This document shows positions 1 through 10,802 of a stretch of 64,000 nucleotides of DNA, piece by piece. The DNA is taken from NCBI GenBank assembly GCA_033026295.1, contig CM065178.1, positions 24,939,781-25,003,780 on the forward strand, in the 5' to 3' direction. The translations under genes were made by a program, and so were the position numbers. The notes under the pieces are model-generated. The model saw nothing but the letters and a program-made list of their open reading frames with translations, ran no database searches and had not been told where the DNA came from. Position 1 is the stretch's first letter. The number at the start of each line of letters is the position of its first letter. Source of the DNA: Channa striata. Taxonomy: Eukaryota > Chordata > Actinopteri > Anabantiformes > Channidae.

Positions 1-889
1 GGACATCTTGCGCTTCAGGCAAGGTCAAATGTACCTGCAGCAGTTTATGGTTTTCTGATTAGGCTTTCAGGTTTCCTGGGAAAAGGGGCAGAGCCTAAGC
101 ACAAAGAACGGCCTATTGTCCAGTTATACAGAAATGCCATGATGTCGATTCTTAAAATTGACGGCACGTCATTCACCTTTCCCCCTCTGTAGGTCACAGT
201 TATGTAGACCTTCTGCAGGTGATTTAGTGCAAAGCTGCACAGGAGAGCAGAATGTCCTAAGGTGTATGGTTACAGCCATGCCCGCAGTGTGGACATTAGA
301 TCGGGTAACAGGACTGCTGGTGTCCTGATCTTGAATTAGCCCAGGAGGTTTGAACTCAGATGAGATTAAAGCAGTTGGCGGGTCAGTCTGCAGTCAACGT
401 TGAAGACTGACCAGGCAGGCTGTCATTACCTAATGCCCCCCTTCTGTTCCTCACTGGTTGGGAAAGATGGCTTTCATTCAAAAATTCAGAGGGTGCTTTC
501 ACTTGGCAAATGTGTCACGAGCCTGTCCTGTCGTGAAATTTGAGCAAGTGCACTTTTAAATCTCAAGGCTCATGTTGGGGACTATGAGACTTGCTTTTAT
601 ATCAAAATCGTTGACATACAGTACATTTCAGAACTGGCTGTATCTGTTTTGTAAGCAGCCATGGATGTGTTGGTGCAGATGAGTCATCAGCATTCCACTG
701 CAACTAGTAATTCCCTGTTGGAACCAGTTCACCTCTAAAGAATGTAGAAGGAGTAAATTACCACACCAATAACATCTTTGTGTCAATGACCTGTAGATTT
801 TCAAATCCCAACAGCTTTTTTTTCTCAAACTTTATTCTATCCACGTCGAAAATTGTCTCTACTCATTGCCTGTAACTCTTTCCCTACAG
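1..889 (+). other. slc25a25: intron of slc25a25 (upstream part of gene lies outside window)
   Basis: No exon, repeat or RNA gene was recognised here. The stretch ends in a pyrimidine-rich tract and AG at 888-889, the acceptor of the first visible slc25a25 exon. The first exons of the gene, which should encode the N-terminal EF-hands, must lie to the left of the window. Confidence 0.7.
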
Positions 890-3800
890 AAAGCCTTAAA
901 AGGGGAAGAAAAGGACTCGGATGGGCAGCTGGAATTTGATGAGTTTGTTCATTATCTCCAAGACTATGAGAAAGACCTAAAGCTCGTGGTGAAAAGCATT
1001 GACAGGAAGAATGCAGGTATGAAGCTGGTGCCCCAGCTGAACTGAAGTTATAATCTAGTTACTGATATCGCATGGCTCATCCAGTTTCATATGATCATTT
1101 GTGTGAGCTGTAGAGTACAGTGTGCAAGACCCGTTTCACAACTTGTCTTGTTCCTTTAAAGGTTGTGTTGACCCTAAAGAGTTCATGCAATCTCTCCATG
1201 ACCTCGGTGTGCATATTTCCATGCAGCATGCGGAGAAAGCCCTTAAAAGGTAATTTCATTCATCCATTTCATTCTTGAATTTATGGGGGGATTAATGAAG
1301 GTCAAATTCTTAATGTTTGAATTTTTTTTTTTTTTTCTATTTTTAAGCATGGACAAGAATGGAATGATAACAATTAGCAGCAAAGACTGGAGCAAGTACC
1401 CGATGGTGGAGAAGACAGAGAGCATTCCTGAGATCATCCTGTACTGGAAACACTCCACGGTTGGTTCTGAACACATTAATTAATTAATTAAGCAGCTGCA
1501 GTATCTGTGTTCCTTTTTTGTCAGATCAAAAGAGGGAAGGTGTTTATTTGACAATGTGGAAGCAACAATTACCCCAGTATCTGTACTTTTAATTAGCATT
1601 ATTCGCGCTATAACTAGAATATCCAAGTTTTATCACCTTCTTTCTGGAACAGTGTTGGTTAAAAAGCTAATTCCCTGAAAGGCTCAATTTGCGTCACCAA
1701 TGAAGCTTTATTAGTCCAGGAAAGGAAGTGGTCTGACTGTGTAAGGATTATGTCGGAAGGATTTGCCCGTTTGTCTAGCTCTTATGTAAAAGGCGAGAAG
1801 CAGACAGTTGGAGCAGGTGGACGCTGAAGTAATATAGCACAGCTCCCACAGGGATCTTGTCTCTGATGTTATTTCAGCACCTTCTCCGTCTAATGAGTCT
1901 AGCAGACACAAATTGGCACAGCCGAGAATAAACCCCGGTGTTGCCCCGTTGGGTCACATAGAAGGTGGTTGTATTGCTGATGAAACCTAAAGCGGCTGGA
2001 TCATTTCAGGGTGCAAAAAAACTCACATTCTAATTAATGCTGTGTGTGGTTGCAACTTCAGTTTCCACAGCAGAACCTGTGCTTGACCCTGAAACTTTCC
2101 ACTAATCGCTTCGCTCTGAGGAAGAGCCTGTTGAGCCCTGCTAATTAGGGCAGAGGACTAAGTGGACTGTTTTAATGACTCTCAAGTTATGTAACAATGA
2201 GGAAGCAAAAATGAAATTGGATCAATGGACTTTACAAAGTACATTGTTATTCTTTTGCTGCCACTTTTTGTGACATTTTGTCTTTAAATAATAATGCAAA
2301 AGCATCTCAGAGTTGTAATGACCTAACGTCTTTGTCTGTTTCCTGAGGACAGGAATTACTAGCTTGCTTTCACAAAGGTTTATAAAATAAAAAAAATTAC
2401 AACAATAGTCTGTATATCTAATCATTTGTCTTTTTGGCAGATATTTGATGTGGGTGAGAACCTGATGGTGCCCGATGAGTTCACTATGGAGGAGAAGCAG
2501 ACTGGCATGTGGTGGAGGCACTTGGTTGCCGGTGGAGCAGCTGGAGCAGTTTCCAGGTCGTGCACCGCTCCGCTGGACAGACTCAAAGTCATGATGCAGG
2601 TAAGACGGCCAGACCCAGCTCCGGTAAATCACAGGCTCAGCCTCTGTTCAGACTGAGTTATAGTTCATCTGAAAACTGGCATAGAACTAGGGAAAGAGGA
2701 ACACTGGCTTTTCCTGGCATTGGGGCGCTTGAGAACTGGACCGTATGTGGAGGAAGAAGATAAGGACACTTATCTTACTCACCATTTGGAACAGAAGGTT
2801 CAGCTCGTGGGTACTATGACCCCGTGATCAGCCGTATCAGCCACCTAGACACAGTGTACGTCATACTAAAACCTGTCATCAAAATCCGCACTAGAATCGA
2901 GAGATAAAAGATTTAAGATCTTCAAAACGGACAGAAAAATTTGAAACAAACAGGTTCATTTCTTTTCGTGCTGGTGTATGCTTGCATTGAAGTCACAGTA
3001 AATGTACTTCTGCGCCACCATCTCCAAGTGTACCTGTGTTACCGTGGCTCGAAACAACGTTCTGTTAGATGAAAAGTGAAGAAAGTCAACTCTGGGAAAA
3101 AGGTGATGGAGACTGTAATGACTTAAAATTGTCAGTTGGATTTCTTGGAGACTATAACTCAGCCTATTTCCTAACAGCAGCAGGTGTCACGGGGAGTTGG
3201 TCAAGCAGAAAGAAATTGCTCAAGAGCAGCTTATCTCAGTGTCAGTGCTGTAAACAAGCTAATGTTTAACGCAGAGTGAGTAAGAGTCTAGAGGCCAGGC
3301 TTCAACCAATGACTGCGCACACAGGCCATCACACCCGTAGCTGTGTAATCTTCCCCATCACTGGGATTAAGGTCTAATTGCGTTCTAATTGCGTCATCTG
3401 ATATGTAAAAAGTTGACTTTGAGACAGTCGGGTCAGTCTTTGACCCCTACCAGTGTTTTTTTTTTACGTTGTGTGCTTTAGTTTTTCACAACAGTTAATT
3501 AAACAAGGCTGACCCAGTTGGCTCCGTGGTCAGATGACCTGGCACACATGGAACTGAGCCCGACACATTGCTTGAGTCGGGTCTCCACATTATCGCCTAT
3601 GCCAACTGCTCTTAGTCAAAGAATTTAATGTCAATTATTTAATCTGATTGTTTGTTTTTGTAGGTTTATGGATCGCGAACCACCAACATGTGCATCATGA
3701 GCGGGCTGACGCAGATGATCAAGGAGGGCGGTATGAGGTCACTGTGGCGAGGCAACGGCGTGAACGTCATCAAAATCGCTCCGGAGTCAGCCCTCAAGTT

Positions 3801-5233
3801 CATGGCGTATGAGCAGGTACAGCTCCTGCTGTGTACTGTGATTTTAAACGTCAATTACAAATGTTCTTGACGTGATTTCCCTAATCGAATCGTTTCTAAT
3901 TGGCTTCTGCAGATCAAACGTTTAATTGGTACCGATAAGGAGACTCTGAGCATCTTGGAGCGGTTTGTGGCAGGATCTCTGGCAGGAGTGATCGCCCAGA
4001 GCACCATCTACCCCATGGAGGTGACGATTAGCTTTGTTAAATAAGAGTACAAGGCATAAAGGACGTCATTTAAGAGTTGTGAAGAAATTACACAAATGAA
4101 ACTGACTTTATTGAATCCGTCCCCAGGTCCTAAAAACCCGTCTCGCTCTGAGGAGGACCGGGCAGTTTGCTGGTATCTCAGACTGTGCAAAGCAGATTCT
4201 CAGAAGAGAAGGACTTGGAGCGTTTTACAAAGGCTACGTCCCCAACATGTTGGGCATCATCCCCTACGCAGGCATCGACCTGGCGGTGTATGAAGTGAGT
4301 GTCGAATCCAGTTATCCTACAAACCACCTTGTCTGTATTGTGTGTGCTGTCTTTATTTGGGAGAGTGGCAGTTTTTGTTCGTTTTTATTTGGAAAACCCC
4401 GCACATAACCCTGCTGGGGGTCCACAACAAGGTTGTAATACAACATTTTTCCCCAAAATGAGTTGTGTATCAAAATCTGAATTATCAAGTTAAAGAATAA
4501 AGAAGCAAGAGGAAAAAGGGACTAAAGAATACACACGACTGTTCAGTCATTTTCTGACTTCATTTTTTTCCCTCTTCAGACGCTGAAGAACAGCTACCTG
4601 CAGCAGTACGGCACCGACACCGCCCCCAGTGTCCTGGTCCTGCTGGCCTGCGGCACAGTGTCCAGCACATGTGGTCAGCTTGCCAGTTATCCTCTGGCTC
4701 TGGTCCGAACCCGCATGCAAGCACAAGGTGAGGCCTCTGCCCCTGAAATGTGAACAGTCTCGTTACCAGCTTTCAGTCTGTGTGATTAGTGTCCTGAAAG
4801 TCTAAGTGCAAGTGAAATTGCAGGTTTTTCCAATTTTAGTCAAATGTGGTTCACATGTATTTGTCATTTCTGACAAGTATCAGCTTCTTAAAGGCCGCAC
4901 CTGTTTGGCAGCATAGTTGTGGTCAGGGAGGGACATTCTCACCAGTACATGTTTTTCAGGAAGTATGTTGGGCAGTAAAAACTGAACTCAGAAGCTAGAA
5001 GCCCAGAATGTTTGATCTACAGCGAAATAACCGGTCATCTTTTTACAGCTGTGGCAGAAGGAAGCCAGCAGGTGACGATGACTGGTCTCTTCAGGCGCAT
5101 CTTGCAGACGGAGGGTCCGACGGGGCTCTACAGAGGCCTGACCCCCAACTTCCTCAAAGTCATCCCTGCTGTCAGCATCAGCTACGTGGTGTACGAGCAC
5201 ATGAAGACACAGCTGGGCGTCACCTCGCGCTGA
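890..5233 (+). CDS. slc25a25: calcium-binding mitochondrial carrier SCaMC-2 (ATP-Mg/Pi carrier), 5'-partial
   Basis: Nine coding exons: 890-1016, 1162-1249, 1348-1459, 2441-2599, 3664-3816, 3913-4020, 4127-4294, 4580-4727, 5049-5233 (TGA 5231-5233). All phases join, giving 415 residues. The family exchanges ATP-Mg for phosphate across the inner mitochondrial membrane under Ca2+ control. Visible: part of the N-terminal EF-hand regulatory domain, the linker with IPEIILYWKHST, then three mitochondrial carrier repeats with the signatures PLDRLK, PMEVLKTR and PLALVRTR. The C-terminus LGVTSR resembles SLC25A25 more than SLC25A24. The neighbouring genes (ptges2, odf2, set) also support the slc25a25 assignment over slc25a23/24; whether it is the a or b fish paralogue is not decidable here. 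The visible EF-hand loops are poor: position 1 of the first is Glu (EKDSDGQLEFDE), and the next two lack several acidic ligands. Confidence 0.93.
3511..3600 (+). repeat. possible degenerate tRNA-derived SINE head in slc25a25 intron
   Basis: A stretch with GGCTCCGTGGTCAGATG followed about 50 bases later by TTGAGTCGGGTCTCC is reminiscent of A-box and B-box arrangements in tRNA-derived SINEs. It is diverged and no tail or target duplication was seen. Confidence 0.3.
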
Positions 5234-6208
5234 CTCTCAGCTCAGCAGATGTTTGACTTTGAAGCTTGAATGTGACAAGTTGAACCCGAACACCCCTCCA
5301 CCTGTTCTACTACTGCTGCTGCTGCCACCCCCTTCCAGGGGACATTTTGGCACCTCTCAGGACTCGGTGCCATCTCATTCTGTGAATGTCAGCTGACCGG
5401 ATGATCAGCTGAGGTGGACAATGTGGACTCAGGGTGTCAAGACTGCTGCTATTTATCTTTGGACTGAGGGCTGAGTAGTGGATCAGCTGAACATAAAGGA
5501 CCAAATAGGGCTTCTTTTTTTTTTCTCCACCTGTTGTTTTGGTGCCTGGTTAAAGCAAATGTTTCATGTTTGCTATGATTAGCTGAATAGTCAGTGCCAG
5601 CGCTTAAAAAAAAAACGACTTCCTGTCAGTAGTCAACACATGAGACATAGCATTAAGAGTATTTTAGTATTTTATTCATTTTCATGTAGAAGTGATTGTT
5701 CCTAAACGAGAGGGTTTTGCACATGTGAGTTTGATCTCTCTCCACCCCGTCCAGAACGAATGAACAGATGCATTACTGACAAACCACGGAGGATTCATTT
5801 CCGTCCTATATTTATTCTTTATTCTTTTATTGAGTAGGAGAGTGTGAACATTCAGCTGGCAGTTTGAAATGCTGTGGGACTCTTTTCAGAGCGGTGAAAT
5901 GGTTTAATGAACACTTGGAGTTTGTCCTCATGAGTCGCTGTTTAAGCAGCTTAAAACATTTTGTTCGTCGGCGCGTGTGACGGCGTGCTCTGGTTTTGTT
6001 TTGCCTTTTTTTAAACTTGTCTTAAAGTTCACCTCAGGTTTAAAGGCTTTTTCCCACTGCGTTTGTACTTTGGAGGATGAGGGCTTGAAAAGATGAGCAA
6101 CATATAAAGCACTTTAATATATTCTGAAAAGGCCTCTGAATGTCATATCAATCCAGGTATTCATATTATATGAAGAGTTTAATTTTTTTAATGGACCATT
6201 TCAATGCA

Positions 6209-6214
6209 AATAAA
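6209..6214 (+). terminator. slc25a25: candidate polyadenylation signal of slc25a25
   Basis: An AATAAA hexamer lies about 975 bases after the stop codon and is followed within 50 bases by a T/GT-rich stretch (GCGTCTTGTGTTTTCC), the usual layout of a vertebrate poly(A) site. Confidence 0.55.
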
Positions 6215-6984
6215 TGCAAATTATTAAACACTGCGTCTTGTGTTTTCCTTACAAAATTAATTTTTGAACTGTATGTTCTGCTGTATTCTGTGGACTTTCA
6301 CGTGTGTAGCCTGTGCTGTAGTGTGCACACATCATGTCCTAGTGGCGTTGAGTGTTCTTACTAACACAATTCTGTTTCAGAGTATGAAGACCTGTCCAAC
6401 ACTTCAGTAAACGGGTTTGTGTTTCAGAGCAGTGTGGAGTGTGAGCAGATGTCGCTGTTCTTTCCTGGATCTGTAGATGTTTAATCTCATTTTAGCGAAA
6501 TATTACACGTGGCTGACTGAGGAATTACTGTATTGACTAGTTCCACTGAAAGCCAGGTCTACACTGGACCTTATCGAATGGGTGCAGCTAAATTTTTAAT
6601 CCTTTTACTTTATAACTTTGGGTTCCGTACAACAAGTGAAACATTAACTCTGGTACGGAGTAATCTCTCTAATCGTTCCCAGAACCATTTCAGCCATTCC
6701 ACAAAACTTCATTGAAGTTTTCTAAAAACTGGTCCTGACCAGAGAAGATATTAAAGGTAGATTACAGCCGCTCTGCTCTGTACTCGAGTCAATCACTGAT
6801 ATGGTTGGATTATTACCCGCTGTGTTTCCTGTCACCACTGACATGTTTTTTATGAGCATATTTAACATTAGAATTAAGTGCATGTGATTATGCTGGGACT
6901 GAACAAGGATGTGGTTAGAAGGAAAATGGTTAACTGCAAAAATATAACTGGCCCTGTTTCTTTCTCTCCCTCTCTCTCTATTAA

Positions 6985-7100
6985 TATGTATATACACACA
7001 CATAGACATGTGTGTGTATATATATATATATATATATAAATATATGTGTGTGTGTGTATATGCATATAAATATATATTACACATATACGTATATACACAC
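6985..7100 (+). repeat. TA/TG compound microsatellite
   Basis: Alternating purine-pyrimidine tract of TATA, TGTG and ACAC blocks. Short reading frames across it are artefacts of the repeat. Confidence 0.9.
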
Positions 7101-7400
7101 AGTAAATCACTGGACTTGTTTGATTAGTCTGATTGTCAGAGACTTTGGGGATATTTTCTTCCGCTCGTTTGACCCGTTGCGGCACCTCGCAGGCTCCCGT
7201 AGGAATACAAAGCGGTGACGTCACGAGCTACAGTGACAAAGTGATTCTTAAACCCGCAGCTTCTGTCGTAGAATGTCTGTAGTTTTCTGTGTCGTAAACG
7301 TTTGTTTAACGTTCACATTCAGCGTAACGTTAGTTTTTCTTTACTTACGGTAGTAAAGTTAGCTAGCCGTTAGCAGCGCTGCTAAGGAAGTGTGGAAAAA

Positions 7401-10057
7401 ATGGTGCGGAACCTGTTTCGAACCGGGTTTTTCGTCCGGGCCACACACACCGTGTTGACCTGGGCCGTAACGCTCATTCTGTTCCTGCACAACACCGGTG
7501 AGTCGATGACGCTCACGGAAATTCCGTTTTCACGTTTAAAAACTGGATCCAGGTCCAGAACCGCTGTTTCACACTAAAAAGTCCTGGACGTGATTATCCC
7601 ACCGAATAGGACAGAACATGTCAGCACCCTGTCACCGGATTCCTGGATCTAGAAAAGAGTTTTTCTCTTCAGAAACCGGTTTCTGCTGGACCAAGGTTAC
7701 AGGTCGAAAATCCAGAAACCCACAAAGTGGCTGAGTGGGTTTGAGTTCTGGTGTGAAGTGTTTAGAGCATTGAACAGTGACAGCAGATGCTGTAGATGAC
7801 GTGCAGCCCACCCAGCAAACTCTGGACTAATTCTGTTCTGTGTCTGTCTGTCTGTCTGTCTGTCTGTGCAGACTTGCGGAACTGTGAGGAGCGTGGAGAG
7901 CTGCTGCTGCCGGTTCTGTTCTTCCTCCTGGTCGTGCTGTCGGTTCTCCTATATTTTGCTGTTTCTTTAATGGACCCTGGCTTCGTTCTCACCGACACTG
8001 TCAAAGTAAGTTCCACTAAGAGAAACCAATCAGATGGTCTGTTTTACACAGAAAAACCAACAAAAAACCCCAAATTCTCCAATTCTGCTGTAGGCCTTTA
8101 AATGATAACGTCAGGCGTTCTGACTTTTGAAGATGTCATGCTGTGTTGGGAATGTTGGATGTTTCATAGCCGTAGAATAATCCCCACGCCACCTTTAAAG
8201 CGTTTGCTGTACGTCAGTATTTTCTCTGTGGCAGGGCGTTGAGGCTGCAGATGAGGAAACGGCGGTGATGATCCGTCCGTCTTCGACCCCTCGGCTGCGG
8301 CGCTGTGGATACTGTCTGCTGCAGGTACCTGCTGTGTGCTCGTCCACATTCATTGTCACACAGAGTTTCTTGCTGCCCACTAAACATTAAACGCTGCAGG
8401 ATTAAGTCACACTGAAGATGCTACGAACATTCGTGTTTTGGTCTTAAACCCAAATATCTTCATTGTACAGCAAATAGGAATTAACTGGCCTTGCAGTTCC
8501 AATACTTTTGGAGGGGACAGTTATGTCATAAAAGGCTGTAAACGTTACAAAAATATGTTGTTAACGACACAGTTAAATTATTACAATAGACGAGCCGTTA
8601 CAGGACCTCACTTCTTTTTAGATTTGGATTTTTAAAACTTTACTGCACGTTTCCTCCCACCTCATACAGTTTCCATATGTTCTGCGTGCAAAGATTTCAC
8701 ATGATTTTAGTCGGTTTGTAGCAAACGTTGGAGTTCTTTGGGTACATGACAAAACCAGACAAGACAAGCGACTCACAAAATCTAAACTCTGTCTGCGTGC
8801 AGAGCAGCAGAGCTGCTGCTGCCGGTTCTGTTCTTCCTCCTGGTCGTGCGTGGAGGCCAGGTTCCGGTCAATCAGATGGTCTGCGTTTTCTGGAACAAGC
8901 GTTTGAATGTGGCTCCCTGCCTGCTGTGGGCTCCACATAGAAAGTCTGTGGTATTTTTATGTGAACCTGGGGAAGAAAAAATCTGAAAGTTTGTGAAATT
9001 TAAGCTGAGGAGACGTCCCACTTTTCCCAGTTTTAATGGCACCTCTCTTTTTTCCTCGCAGCAGCCCATGAGAGCGAGCAAGCACTGTTCTTTGGGTTCC
9101 TGCACAACAGACAAAAAACGTCACAAAATCTAAAAGCGCTGCGTGGAGGCCAGGTTCCGGTCTGCGTTTTCTGGAACAAGCGTTTGAATGTGGCTCCCTG
9201 CCTGCTGTGGGACCACCACTGTCCTTGGATCGAGAACTGCGTGGGAGAGAGGAACCACCGCTGGTTCGTCGTCTACTTGCTGGTGCAGCTGCTCGCTCTG
9301 CTGTGGGCGCTTCACATCGCTCTGTATGTCTGACCGTCGCTTTGCAGCCTCACTTTGTCTAATTACGAGTCAGTCGTTTAGGTGGAGTCACAGTGAACGC
9401 CCAGTGATTTGGACCCTGACGAGGAGTCAAGAAAAATCTGGAAAGTCTAGAAACGATTAACGTAACATTTTGTGCTACAGTTATTTCACCGTTTTTGCTC
9501 AATAATTTCAGTTCTTTAGTCCAATTTGAACAAAGAATGAGTCACTCTTTGGTTATGATTCCTTATGAATCATAAATGCTCAACCCCAGTGTGTGTCAGG
9601 GCCAGTCACAGATCTATAACCTAAACTGTAGCTTAACATTTTGATTGGTGGTTACGGGAACATGCAGCCTGCCAGACAGCGTTCAGGGCAAAAAAACACA
9701 GCGGTTTCGGGTTCTCCGTAACATTAGTGTGTGTCTTCCAGGTCTGGCATTTCTCCCGGCATCACATGGGAGCTGTGGTTCAGAGCCAACGGGTTCCTGC
9801 TGGCGTCGCTGGGCGTCGTCGGGGTTTTGTCTGTGGTGGTGTCGGTGCTGCTGGGCTGCCACCTCTACCTGATCTCCGTCAACTGCACCACCTGGGAGTT
9901 CATGTCGCGTCACAGGATCTCGTACCTGAAGAACTGCGGCAATGAGGAGAACCCGTTTGACCGAGGAGTCTTCTGCAACCTGTGGGACTTCTTCTGCATC
10001 TGCAGGACAGTGGCGTGGGAGCACACGTACCACAAGAGAACGTCCAGTCCGGTCTGA
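7401..10057 (+). CDS. zdhhc12: palmitoyltransferase ZDHHC12; Cys-rich exon disrupted in this sequence
   Basis: Recognisable exons: 7401-7497 (ATGGTGCGG start), 7872-8005, 8235-8324, a fourth beginning at 9062 or 9065 and ending 9323, and 9742-10057 (TGA 10055-10057). The family S-acylates proteins at Golgi/ER membranes using the DHHC cysteine. Seen: two N-terminal hydrophobic helices (TVLTWAVTLILFLH and LLLPVLFFLLVVLSVLLY), the motif SLMDPGF, a partial zinc-binding CRD (CGYC, KHC), the catalytic DHHCPWIENCVGERNH at 9211, two later membrane helices, and TTWEF plus NPFDRG (TTxE-type and C-terminal motifs) typical of DHHC enzymes. Odd: between KHC (9083) and DHHC (9211) there are 128 bases where about 36 are expected. 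The frame from exon 3 meets a TAA near 9131-9133 and the DHHC part is in a different frame. All other exons join in phase. This could be a real inactivation, an allele or an assembly error. Confidence 0.85.
8733..8930 (+). repeat. copy A of scrambled local duplication in zdhhc12 intron 3
   Basis: Shares a start (GTTCTTTGGGT), the block TCACAAAATCTAAA, the block GCGTGGAGGCCAGGTTCCGG and the block from TCTGCGTTTTCTGG to CTGCTGTGGG with 9087-9211. It also contains an about 40-base copy of zdhhc12 exon 2 (8809-8849 matching about 7897-7937) and a short match (CAATCAGATGGTCTG) to intron 2 at about 8027. Confidence 0.8.
9087..9211 (+). repeat. copy B of the duplication, inside the zdhhc12 DHHC exon
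   Basis: Collinear with 8733-8930 but lacking the exon-2 fragment and the AATCAGAT insert. The AATCAGAT insert is flanked by GGTC words, so its absence here could be a microhomology deletion. It sits exactly where the codons for the Cys-rich domain should be. Confidence 0.8.
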
Positions 10058-10796
10058 CGTCACCATCAACAATCAGCGGAAGAGACACTTGAGTTCTAGA
10101 CTGTCCACACGAGGCGCAGCGTCTCAAGCCAAATGTTTTATACGAGTGGTATACGAGGCTCATCTCAACTCGACTCAACCATACCTGCTTTTGGGACCAG
10201 CTGCTTTGTTTGCGTCTGCAGGTATGGTGTCCCTTCAATGTAGCTGGTCACCATAGCAACGTTGCATGTAACCGCTGTGATTTTTTTTTTTACAGCACGA
10301 GTAATTTAGTTTCAGCAGGGAGTGAAAGCAGCAAGAACAAAGACTGCTGAGAAAAAGTTGGTCAAATACTAGCAAAGGCGGCGCACATCACACAAGCGGT
10401 AGTGATGCGTCTCTCCGAGCATTCCCTGGTGTCCAGGGTTTTGACCCCTCAGCTCACTGAGGTGATACCAAAAAACGTACCAGCTGCTGTCCACAACTTT
10501 GTTAAAGAGAAGACACGGGGAATGGAGCTGAGTGGAGCAGCTGCCTCGTTTACAAGTCGTACAGAGACGAGCCTACACGAAGACACTCGATAAGAGAAAA
10601 GTAAGACACCTTTGTTTCGCGTGATTAAAAACCAGCCGACTGTAAGACGAGCTCGATTATCAGTTCCAGTTGTGTTTACTTTCCATTTTCTTTTTTTTCC
10701 TCTCTGACGTTAAGCACAAACCTCTGCGGTTTGACTTTGGGGACAAGCAAGCAAAGACTTTTCTGGGTCTTCTGCCTCAATTGTTACTGGATTCAG

Positions 10797-10802
10797 AATA
10801 AA
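10797..10802 (+). terminator. zdhhc12: candidate polyadenylation signal of zdhhc12
   Basis: AATAAA about 740 bases after the zdhhc12 stop codon. No nearer canonical hexamer was noticed. Confidence 0.4.

Larger units (their letters stand above)
5234..7400 (+). other. slc25a25 3' UTR followed by zdhhc12 upstream region
   Basis: After the slc25a25 stop, about 1 kb of T-rich sequence without a credible ORF leads to an AATAAA at 6209-6214, consistent with a long 3' UTR. The remainder up to 7400 contains a TA/TG microsatellite and, from about 7140, a more GC-rich stretch with repeated GCTAGC/GTTAGC words, the likely promoter and 5' UTR of zdhhc12. Confidence 0.6.
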
